The notes beneath the pieces were generated by a model. The model was not told the origin of the DNA. It made no database searches and saw only the letters and a list, made by a program, of their open reading frames with translations. This document shows positions 1 to 5,983 of a DNA stretch of 12,257 nucleotides, in pieces. The DNA is taken from contig LUZO01000007.1 in the NCBI GenBank assembly GCA_001603685.1, forward strand, positions 1 to 12,257, given 5' to 3'. The first letter of the stretch is position 1. Each line of letters begins with the position of its first letter. A program made the translations under genes and the position numbers. This stretch comes from Bacteroidales bacterium Bact_23. Its GTDB lineage: Bacteria > Bacteroidota > Bacteroidia > Bacteroidales > Lentimicrobiaceae.

Positions 1-208
1 TAACCGGTCAGCGTAATCCACAAACGGGCTTGTTTTCAGGGCATTTGGGCAGGGTAAATAAGATTTACATTTCCACTCTGAAAAACAACCTTAATTTTAA
101 AATATTCATAATCAACATAATACAATTTAACCATTACTTATTTCTTTATCCCTGGATTTCCCGTTTCAACAACAATTGATATAATTTTCAGTTTATGGAG
201 AAATAAAA
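1..208. other. AT-rich intergenic region at left edge
   Basis: No gene could be supported here. From about 60 onward the DNA is markedly more AT-rich than the coding parts of the window. On the minus strand a frame stays open for about 30 codons from near 90 to the left edge, but it has no ATG in frame; the two ATGs in the other frames (near 69 and 44) are followed at once or within two codons by stops. A weak leftward promoter can be imagined at 86-116 (TAAGGTTG with GTTG 19 bp upstream, one mismatch in each element), so a divergent gene may begin just beyond the window. This is inference only. Confidence 0.5.
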
Positions 209-239
209 TTTGGTAATACAAAATCGTTTTGTAATTTTG
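209..239 (+). promoter_or_regulatory. Bacteroidetes-type promoter of the tRNA genes
   Basis: A -33 box TTTG at 209-212 is separated by 19 bp from a -7 box TAATTTTG at 232-239. This is an exact match to the Bacteroidetes sigma-ABfr consensus TTTG/TAnnTTTG at its preferred spacing. Transcription should start around 245, about five bases before tRNA-Ser. It is the best promoter in the window. Confidence 0.8.
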
Positions 240-249
240 CACTCCGTTT

Positions 250-336
250 GGTGAGGTGGGTGAGTGGCTTAAACCAACAGTTTGCTAAACTGTCGTACTG
301 GAAACGGTACCGGGGGTTCGAATCCCCCCCTCACCG
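250..336 (+). tRNA. tRNA-Ser (anticodon GCT)
   Basis: The cloverleaf is complete. The acceptor stem GGTGAGG (250-256) pairs with CCTCACC (329-335), with G336 as discriminator. The anticodon stem ACAGT/ACTGT (277-281/289-293) encloses the loop TTGCTAA with anticodon GCT at 284-286. A long variable arm lies at about 294-311, as expected for serine tRNA. The T arm has GGGGG (312-316), loop TTCGAAT and CCCCC (324-328). It reads AGC and AGU codons. The 3' CCA is not encoded, so it must be added by tRNA nucleotidyltransferase. Confidence 0.96.
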
Positions 337-337
337 C

Positions 338-363
338 AAAGAGGATTCAGATCCTCTTTTTTT
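338..363 (+). terminator. Intrinsic terminator between tRNA-Ser and tRNA-Pro
   Basis: A 9 bp perfect stem AAAGAGGAT (338-346)/ATCCTCTTT (351-359) with a 4-base loop runs into a T tract to 363. It begins one base after the tRNA-Ser discriminator region and ends eight bases before tRNA-Pro, so it can both define the 3' end of the serine precursor and limit readthrough into the proline gene. Confidence 0.8.
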
Positions 364-371
364 AATTAGTC

Positions 372-446
372 CGGGGTGTAGCGCAGTCCGGTTAGCGCAC
401 CTGGTTTGGGACCAGGGGGTCGATGGTTCGAATCCATTCACCCCGA
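372..446 (+). tRNA. tRNA-Pro (anticodon TGG)
   Basis: The acceptor stem CGGGGTG (372-378) pairs with CACCCCG (439-445), with A446 as discriminator. The anticodon stem CCTGG/CCAGG (400-404/412-416) encloses the loop TTTGGGA with anticodon TGG at 407-409. The T arm is GATGG, TTCGAAT, CCATT with one G-T pair (422-438). The UGG anticodon can read all or most proline codons by wobble. CCA is not encoded. No separate promoter matching TAnnTTTG is visible between the two tRNA genes, so it is probably co-transcribed with tRNA-Ser by partial readthrough. Confidence 0.96.
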
Positions 447-453
447 CTACAAT

Positions 454-483
454 AAGGCTGTCAGAATCATGACGGCCTTTTTT
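454..483 (+). terminator. Intrinsic terminator after tRNA-Pro
   Basis: The stem AAGGCTGTCA (454-463) pairs with TGACGGCCTT (470-479) through one T-G pair across a 6-base loop, followed by T residues to 483. It closes the tRNA transcription unit. Confidence 0.8.
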
Positions 484-558
484 GTTCTTCATCATTTTCT
501 CCCGAACAGGGTTGGAACCACCCTTTTAGCCTCCCCGTCATTTTCGAAGCAATGCCGG

Positions 559-588
559 ATTGCCGTTGCCGATTATTCCATATCTTTA
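559..588 (+). promoter_or_regulatory. Possible promoter of the glycosyltransferase gene
   Basis: A -7-like box TATCTTTA (581-588) matches TAnnTTTG at all but the last base. An ATTG (559-562) lies 18 bp upstream as a -33-like box. Transcription would start near 594, giving a leader of under 20 bases. The purine-rich stretch GAAAGAAAGAG (595-605) could serve as a weak ribosome binding site. Both promoter boxes are imperfect, so this is tentative. Confidence 0.4.
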
Positions 589-611
589 CAGGCTGAAAGA
601 AAGAGCACCTC

Positions 612-2579
612 ATGAAGCTTTCGGTTATCATAGTCAACTACAATGTAAAATACTTTCTTGAGCAATGCCTTCACTCGGTTGAGGCTGCCATCCGGGGCCT
701 CGGGGCCGAGGTTTTTGTGGTTGACAACAACTCGGTTGACGGTTCGGTGGAAATGGTAAGGGAGAAGTTTCCCAATGTGAGGCTGATTGCCAATACCGAA
801 AACACCGGCTTTTCGGTTGCCAACAATCAGGCCATCCGTGAATCGACCGGCGAATATGTGCTGCTGTTAAATCCCGATACGGTTGTGGAGCTGGACACTT
901 TTACGCGTTCGGTGGAATTTATGGATGCCCACCCCGATGCCGGCGGGCTTGGGATTAAAATGGTTGACGGCAGCGGCAAGTTCCTGCCCGAATCAAAGCG
1001 CGGGTTGCCGACACCGGCCGTTGCATTCTACAAGATTTTCGGGCTGTCGGCGCTCTTTCCGAAATCGAGGATATTCGGGAAGTACCACTTAGGCTACCTC
1101 GACAACAACGAAACCCATGAGGTGGATGTACTGTCGGGCGCCTACATGATGATGCGCAGGGAGGCTCTTGATAAAACCGGCCTGCTCGACGAAACCTTCT
1201 TCATGTACGGTGAAGACATTGACCTGAGCTACCGCATTACCAAGGCGGGATACAAAAACTATTACTATCCGGAAGCCCGCATCATCCATTACAAAGGCGA
1301 AAGCACCAAGAAATCGAGCATCAACTATGTGTTCGTTTTCTACAATGCAATGGTAATTTTTGCCCAAAAGCACTTTTCGAAAAAGAATGCCCGCCTGTTC
1401 TCCTTCCTGATAAACATTGCAATTTATCTGCGTGCCGGGGTTTCCATACTTCACCGCCTGCTGAAAAAGGTGCTGATGCCGCTGGCCGATGCCGCCATCA
1501 TCTACTCCGGAGCGCTGCTGATTGTTGACTACTGGGAATCGGCCGTCACCTATACCTTCGGGGGGCACTACCCTCCCCTATTCCTGTTTGGCCTGCTGCC
1601 GGCCTACATATTCATATGGCTATTTTCCGTACTGATAGCCGGCGGGTACGACAAGCCACTAAGCCTCAGGAAGATATATACGGGAATATTTGCAGGGACG
1701 GTCATTATCCTGGTATTTTATGCGCTGCTTCCGCTTGATTTCAGGTTCTCGCGCGCCATCATCATCCTTACCGGATTGTGGGGACTGCTCTCGATGACCG
1801 GACTCAGGCTGGCACTTCATTTCTTGGGATTCAGAAACTACCGGCTCGGCCACAGCGAGAACCTCCGCTTTGCCATTGTCGGTAATGAGGATGAAGCCGG
1901 CAGGGTTGCCGGTCTTCTGCGGAACAGCCTGAGAAATCCCGCCTTCATCGGGCTGGTTTATGCCGGCAAACCGGTTGAAAAGGCTGAAGGCTACATCGGT
2001 TCCTTTGCCAACATCGCCGAAATCATCAGCATCTATAAAATAGATGAAATCATTTTCTGTGCCCGCGATATTCCGGCAAACCGGATCATCGATACCATGG
2101 CGCAGCTCAGCAACCTGGAAGTGGAGTTCAAGATTGCCCCGCCCGAAAGCCTTTCCATCATCGGCTCCAACTCAATCAGCACCACCGGCGACATCTACAT
2201 CGTTGACATCAACTCCATTACCAAGGTGAACAACCTTCGGAACAAGCGTCTGTTCGACTTTGCTTCGGCGCTGTTTCTGCTGCCACTGTTTCCGGTGCTG
2301 ATGTGGGTGATGAAAAATCCGCTGAATTTTCCGGTGAATATCATAAAGGTGCTTTTCGGCTCTCGGAGCTGGGTAGGATACAACCGGCTGGAGCTGGGCT
2401 CAACCAATCTGCCGGCCATCAGAAAAGGGATCCTGCATCCCACCGACATACTCAAAATCAGTGATCTGGACCAGGAAACCATTCTGAGGCTGAATATGTT
2501 GTACGCCAGAGACTATCGTTTATCCAACGATATCAATATTTTCATAAGGTCATTTCGCAATCTTGGCCGCAAAGGGTGA
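612..2579 (+). CDS. GT2 glycosyltransferase fused to a degenerate membrane sugar-phosphate transferase module
   Basis: This 655-residue protein has two parts. Residues 1-260 are a family 2 glycosyltransferase of the rhamnosyltransferase-like kind: VIIVNYN at the start, VVDNNSVDGS (36-45), the nucleotide/metal motif LLLNPDT (84-90), and MYGEDIDLSYR (198-208) with the acidic pair E201/D202. Residues 290-403 hold about four hydrophobic segments. Residues 417-505 look like the nucleotide-binding-fold domain found in large polyprenyl-phosphate glycosylphosphotransferases (FAIVGNEDEAGRVAGLL). A KRLFDF motif (545-550) and hydrophobic helix (551-567) then open a bacterial sugar transferase domain. 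Its catalytic middle (KFRTM, LDELPQL) is absent, while equivalents of the later parts remain (SWVGY 586-590, RKGIL 604-608, YARDYRLSNDINIFIRSF 631-648). It probably acts at the inner membrane in envelope polysaccharide assembly, using only the GT2 half. Sugar and acceptor cannot be told. The next gene is unrelated in function. Confidence 0.85.
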   Translation: MKLSVIIVNYNVKYFLEQCLHSVEAAIRGLGAEVFVVDNNSVDGSVEMVREKFPNVRLIANTENTGFSVANNQAIRESTGEYVLLLNPDTVVELDTFTRSVEFMDAHPDAGGLGIKMVDGSGKFLPESKRGLPTPAVAFYKIFGLSALFPKSRIFGKYHLGYLDNNETHEVDVLSGAYMMMRREALDKTGLLDETFFMYGEDIDLSYRITKAGYKNYYYPEARIIHYKGESTKKSSINYVFVFYNAMVIFAQKHFSKKNARLFSFLINIAIYLRAGVSILHRLLKKVLMPLADAAIIYSGALLIVDYWESAVTYTFGGHYPPLFLFGLLPAYIFIWLFSVLIAGGYDKPLSLRKIYTGIFAGTVIILVFYALLPLDFRFSRAIIILTGLWGLLSMTGLRLALHFLGFRNYRLGHSENLRFAIVGNEDEAGRVAGLLRNSLRNPAFIGLVYAGKPVEKAEGYIGSFANIAEIISIYKIDEIIFCARDIPANRIIDTMAQLSNLEVEFKIAPPESLSIIGSNSISTTGDIYIVDINSITKVNNLRNKRLFDFASALFLLPLFPVLMWVMKNPLNFPVNIIKVLFGSRSWVGYNRLELGSTNLPAIRKGILHPTDILKISDLDQETILRLNMLYARDYRLSNDINIFIRSFRNLGRKG

Positions 2580-2680
2580 ATTCTTTCTAAACCTTTTTCC
2601 TGAATGATTGTTAAATAGGCCAGCGAACAAACAGAAATCCCCGTCTCCCGACCGAGGGATGCGGAACAAACAAAGATAAA

Positions 2681-4006
2681 ATGGCAAAATTTGAACTTAT
2701 CATGCCCAAACTGGGCGAAAGCATTATTGAAGCTACCATTACCAAATGGCTTAAAAATCCCGGCGACACCATTGAAGAAGATGATCCGATTGTAGAAATC
2801 GCCACCGACAAGGTTGACTCAGAGATTCCCTCGCCCGTTGAGGGTAAGCTGGTTCAGGTACTCTTCAATGAGGGCGATGTGGTCGCAGTCGGCAAGGTGA
2901 TTGCCATCATTGAGATGGATCCCGACGAATCAACCGAAGTGGTTACCGAAGCTCCCGCAGCAGCACAGCCTGCAGCAGCACCCGCCGCTCCCGCTCAGCC
3001 GGCAGTTACCGCTACTGCCGCCGTTGAGAGCTCAGCCGACAGATTTTATTCGCCGCTCGTTAAGAACATTGCAAAAACCGAAGGCATCGGCCAGGCTGAA
3101 CTCGACAGCATTCCGGGAACCGGAAAGGATGGCAGGCTGACCAAGGATGACCTGATGAACTACCTGAAGAGCAGGACTGCTGCTCCGGCAACTCCTCAGA
3201 AAGAGGTGGCCGCTCCCGCTCCGGCACCTGCGGCCGCAGCTCCGGCAGCCGCACCCGCCGCACCAAAGGTATCGGCACCTCAGGTATTTTCAGGCCCCGG
3301 CGACGAAATCGTGGAGATGGACCGCATGAGAAAACTCATCGCCGACCACATGGTAATGTCGAAGCAGGTATCGCCCCATGTTACTTCATTCATCGAGGTG
3401 GATGTTACCAACATCGTGAAATGGCGCGACAAAGTGAAAGATGAGTTCCAGAGGCGCGAAAAGGAAAAGATCACCTTCATGCCCATTTTCGTCGAGGCGG
3501 CAGCCCAGGCGCTGAAGGAGTATCCGGGTGTAAACGCTTCCGTCGACGGCTACAAGGTTATCCTGAGGAAGAACATCCATATCGGAATGGCGGCAGCACT
3601 TCCCAACGGAAACCTCATCGTTCCGGTAATCAAGAATGCCGACCAGAAAAACCTCGTCGGGCTGGCAAAGGATGTCAACAGCCTTGCCAACAAGGCCAGG
3701 GCCAACAAGCTCGACCCGGATGATATCGCCGGCGGCACCTTTACCATCACCAACCTCGGCTCTTTTGGCAGCATCACCGGCTCGCCCATCATCAATCAGC
3801 CTCAGGTAGCCATACTTGGAATCGGGGTAATCAGGAAAAAACCGGTGGTACTCGAAACCGCCGAGGGCGATGTAATTGCCATCCGCCACATGCTCATCCT
3901 CTCGCTTTCGTACGACCACCGCGTGGTTGACGGAGCGCTGGGCGGCATGTATCTGCAGCGCATGCAGCAGCTCCTCGAAGGTTTCGACCCGAACAGAATC
4001 ATTTGA
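2681..4006 (+). CDS. 2-oxo acid dehydrogenase complex E2 (dihydrolipoamide acyltransferase)
   Basis: The E2 core of a 2-oxo acid dehydrogenase complex passes the acyl group from lipoamide to CoA. Domains in order: lipoyl domain 1-78 with the lipoylation site ATDKVDS (K44); an Ala/Pro-rich flexible linker 90-117; peripheral-subunit-binding domain about 122-165 (SPLVKNIAKTEGI, GKDGRLTKDDL); a second Ala/Pro linker 167-200; and a catalytic acetyltransferase domain 205-441 ending in the active-site motif YDHRVVDGA (H413, D417). At 441 residues with one lipoyl domain it has the usual size for E2. The ATG at 2681 gives the expected start (MAKFELIMPKLGES). The substrate class (pyruvate, branched-chain or 2-oxoglutarate) cannot be fixed from this sequence; no E1 or E3 gene lies beside it, though bacteria often cluster them. 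There is no strong ribosome binding site, as is common in this phylum. Confidence 0.94.
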   Translation: MAKFELIMPKLGESIIEATITKWLKNPGDTIEEDDPIVEIATDKVDSEIPSPVEGKLVQVLFNEGDVVAVGKVIAIIEMDPDESTEVVTEAPAAAQPAAAPAAPAQPAVTATAAVESSADRFYSPLVKNIAKTEGIGQAELDSIPGTGKDGRLTKDDLMNYLKSRTAAPATPQKEVAAPAPAPAAAAPAAAPAAPKVSAPQVFSGPGDEIVEMDRMRKLIADHMVMSKQVSPHVTSFIEVDVTNIVKWRDKVKDEFQRREKEKITFMPIFVEAAAQALKEYPGVNASVDGYKVILRKNIHIGMAAALPNGNLIVPVIKNADQKNLVGLAKDVNSLANKARANKLDPDDIAGGTFTITNLGSFGSITGSPIINQPQVAILGIGVIRKKPVVLETAEGDVIAIRHMLILSLSYDHRVVDGALGGMYLQRMQQLLEGFDPNRII

Positions 4007-4029
4007 ATCTGAAAATAGATTAAATTCGC

Positions 4030-4064
4030 AGCACCACAGGAACTCTCCGGTGGTGCTTTTTTTT
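4030..4064 (+). terminator. Intrinsic terminator after the E2 gene
   Basis: The stem AGCACCAC (4030-4037) pairs with GTGGTGCT (4050-4057) and is followed by an unbroken run of eight T residues (4057-4064). It lies 24 bp after the E2 stop codon and only nine bases before the start of the exonuclease gene, so it separates the two transcription units unless readthrough occurs. Confidence 0.82.
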
Positions 4065-4073
4065 ATTCCCAAG

Positions 4074-4895
4074 ATGAAATTAAACCTTACCAAACCCCTC
4101 GCCATTTTCGATCTGGAGACTACCGGAACGAATGTCGGAACCGATAAAATCATCGAAATCAGCATAATCAAAATCTCTCCCGACGGCCGTGAGGAAACCC
4201 TCACCCGCCGGATAAATCCGGAAATGCCGATTCCGCCAGAAGCCACCGCCGTTCACCATATCGGTGATGAAGATGTAAAGGATGAGCCCAACTTTGCAAC
4301 GCTGGCACCCGCACTGGTACAGTTTCTCGCCGGCTGCGATCTGGGCGGATACAACTCCAATAAGTTCGATATTCCACTGCTGGTCGAGGAATTTTTGCGC
4401 GCAGGGGTTGATTTCGATTTAAAGGGCAGGCGGTTTGTGGATGTTCAGAATATCTTTCACAAGATGGAGCCCCGGACGCTGAAAGCCGCCTATAAATTTT
4501 ACTGCGACAAGGAGATTGTCAATGCCCACTCCGCCGAAGCCGATACCCGCGCTACCTACGAAATCCTGCTATCGCAGATTGAACGCTATCAGGGAGCCGA
4601 ATATACCGACAAGGACGGAAATGTTACCACCCCGGTGGTGAACGATATCAGGGCTTTGCATGAGTTCTCTTTCCAGAACCGGAACGCCGACCTTGCCGGG
4701 CACATCATCTTTAACGACAAAAACCAGGAAGTCTTCAATTTTGGCAAACACAAGGGAAAGACGGTGGAGGAGATTTTCGGAAACGAACCCTCCTATTACG
4801 ACTGGATGATGAAGGCCGATTTTCCGCTTTACACAAAGAAAATCATTACGGCCATAAAACTGAGGGGATTCAATAAGAACTCAGTTAAAATCTGA
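4074..4895 (+). CDS. DEDDh-family 3'-5' exonuclease with ExoX-like C-terminal domain
   Basis: A 273-residue DnaQ-type exonuclease that should remove nucleotides from DNA or RNA 3' ends with two metal ions. All five catalytic residues are visible: D13 and E15 in IFDLETTG, D99 in NSNKFDIPLL, and H152 and D157 in HSAEADTRATYEIL. Residues about 210-265 form a second small domain (FNFGKHKGKTVEEI, then PSYYDWMM) of the type found at the C-terminus of ExoX-like and DUF3820 proteins. The reading frame is open much further upstream, but that part overlaps the E2 gene; ATG 4074 is the only methionine before the catalytic D13 outside E2. No good Shine-Dalgarno is seen. The gene lies 80 bp before the DUF721 gene on the same strand, which hints at a DNA maintenance role. 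It could be a DNA polymerase III epsilon-like proofreader or a repair nuclease; the C-terminal domain favours the latter. Confidence 0.9.
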   Translation: MKLNLTKPLAIFDLETTGTNVGTDKIIEISIIKISPDGREETLTRRINPEMPIPPEATAVHHIGDEDVKDEPNFATLAPALVQFLAGCDLGGYNSNKFDIPLLVEEFLRAGVDFDLKGRRFVDVQNIFHKMEPRTLKAAYKFYCDKEIVNAHSAEADTRATYEILLSQIERYQGAEYTDKDGNVTTPVVNDIRALHEFSFQNRNADLAGHIIFNDKNQEVFNFGKHKGKTVEEIFGNEPSYYDWMMKADFPLYTKKIITAIKLRGFNKNSVKI

Positions 4896-4900
4896 GTTTT
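4878..4900 (+). terminator. Possible terminator overlapping the exonuclease stop codon
   Basis: The stem AACTCAG (4878-4884) pairs with CTGAGTT (4892-4898) across a 7-base A/T-rich loop, with T residues to 4900 and then GCC. The stop codon TGA (4893-4895) lies inside the 3' arm. The T tract is short and part of it is in the stem, so termination would be weak at best. Confidence 0.4.
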
Positions 4901-4975
4901 GCCTGAAGATTAACCCGGCCGGAGAATCATACCGATTGGGAAAATTGCTATATTTACGGAAAGAAAATCGAATCC

Positions 4976-5272
4976 ATGGCGAGGCAAACCACCAACAATC
5001 AATCCATCAGGCAGGTAATCGAGGAGCTGATACAGGCGTATGGTATCGGCGACAAGATTAATGAGGCCAGGGTCATCAGCAATTGGGATAAGGTGGTGGG
5101 GAAGATGATTGCACGCGACACCACCCACCTTTACATCAGAAACAAAACCCTTTTCGTGAAGCTGAACTCTCCCGCCCTGCGCGAAGAGCTGGGCTACGCC
5201 AAAACCAAACTGATCAAATCGCTTAACCGCGCCGCCGGCGCAGAGGTAATTGTGGATATCGCGTTTGTTTAG
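4976..5272 (+). CDS. DUF721 (DciA-family) protein
   Basis: A 98-residue protein of the DUF721 family, whose best-studied member DciA helps load or activate the replicative helicase DnaB. The family pattern is visible: an N-terminal helix (IRQVIEELIQAYGI, 11-24), the central ISNWDKVVGKMIARDT (34-49) with conserved W37 and G42, then strands HLYIRNKTLFVKL (51-63) and the SPALREELGYAKTKLIKSLN helix region (65-84). The size is normal for the family in Bacteroidetes. Whether this short form is a helicase loader has not been shown by the sequence. A TATATTTA box (4949-4956) resembles the -7 element but has no -33 partner. The gene often sits beside recF in this phylum; here recF lies on the opposite strand about 700 bp away, with an FAH-family gene in between. 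Confidence 0.85.
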   Translation: MARQTTNNQSIRQVIEELIQAYGIGDKINEARVISNWDKVVGKMIARDTTHLYIRNKTLFVKLNSPALREELGYAKTKLIKSLNRAAGAEVIVDIAFV

Positions 5273-5285
5273 CGCTGCAAATCAA

Positions 5286-5897
5286 TTACCTGATGTTGCA
5301 AAGCAGCATTTTTTCATTCCCGATAAAAGCCTCGAGGCGGTCGCCGATTTTCACCGGCCCGACACCTGCCGGCGTTCCGGTGAAGATATAATCGCCCTGT
5401 TTCAGGGTAACAAACTTCGAAACATAGGCGATGATGGCATCAAATGAGAAGATCATATCGCGCGAATTCCCTTTCTGGACGATTTCGCCGTTTTTGTAGA
5501 GTCCGAAGGTGATGTCGTTCAGATCGGGAAAATCCGATATCGGCAGGAATCTGCTTACGGGCGCCGAAAAATCAAATGCCTTTGCCATCTCCCAGGGCAG
5601 TCCTTTCTCTTTTGCCTTCTGCTGTAGGTCGCGCGCGGTAAAATCAATGCCAACGCCGATGCCATCGTAATAGGTATGCGCAAACTTCTCCTGAATGTTC
5701 TTCCCAACCTTGTTGATGTGCAGCACCAGTTCGGCCTCATAATGGATTTCGTTCGAAAAGTCGGGATAAAAGAATGGCAGATTGTTGCGCAACTGCGCCG
5801 ATTCAGGCTTCATAAAAAAGACCGGCTCAGCGGGCAACGGATTTTTCAGTTCTTTGGCATGTTCGGCATAATTGCGCCCGATACAGATAATTTTCAT
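5286..5897 (-). CDS. Fumarylacetoacetate hydrolase-family enzyme (acylpyruvase / FAHD1-like)
   Basis: A 203-residue single-domain FAH-fold protein, the short form like E. coli YcgM and human FAHD1. Signature parts: IICIGRNYAEHAKEL at the N-terminus, HYEAELVL with the metal ligands E54 and E56, GIDFTARDLQ with the third ligand D85, MAKAFDF (K106) and the C-terminal TGTPAGVGP loop (173-181). Members of this group cleave acylpyruvates or decarboxylate or tautomerise oxaloacetate using Mg2+ or Mn2+; the substrate here cannot be read from the sequence. It is the last gene of the leftward cluster, 86 bp after recF, and ends 13 bp from the convergent DUF721 gene. Start at ATG 5897 gives the standard N-terminus. 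Confidence 0.9.
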   Translation of the reverse strand: MKIICIGRNYAEHAKELKNPLPAEPVFFMKPESAQLRNNLPFFYPDFSNEIHYEAELVLHINKVGKNIQEKFAHTYYDGIGVGIDFTARDLQQKAKEKGLPWEMAKAFDFSAPVSRFLPISDFPDLNDITFGLYKNGEIVQKGNSRDMIFSFDAIIAYVSKFVTLKQGDYIFTGTPAGVGPVKIGDRLEAFIGNEKMLLCNIR

Positions 5898-5983
5898 GGC
5901 ATTAGATATTGGTTTCGGTTTCCCGGATTTGCAAAATCATTGATATTCAAACAGGCACCCCCTATCTTTACCCGGTTATCATT

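Noticed and set aside
1..90. Open minus-strand frame reaching the left edge, with a weak leftward promoter at 86-116
   Set aside because: It has no ATG, is only about 30 codons long, and resembles no family I know. A gene may start beyond the window, but none can be supported here.
248..615. Two short plus-strand frames across the tRNA genes
   Set aside because: They run through two intact tRNA cloverleafs and their terminators, so they are not protein genes.
3876..4073. Upstream extension of the exonuclease frame into the E2 gene
   Set aside because: The extension would overlap the E2 active-site region and contain the terminator hairpin; the ATG at 4074 fits the start of the exonuclease fold.
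3386..4246. A 286-codon minus-strand frame across the E2 and exonuclease genes
   Set aside because: It overlaps the catalytic domains of two clearly assigned genes and a terminator, and shows no domain of its own.
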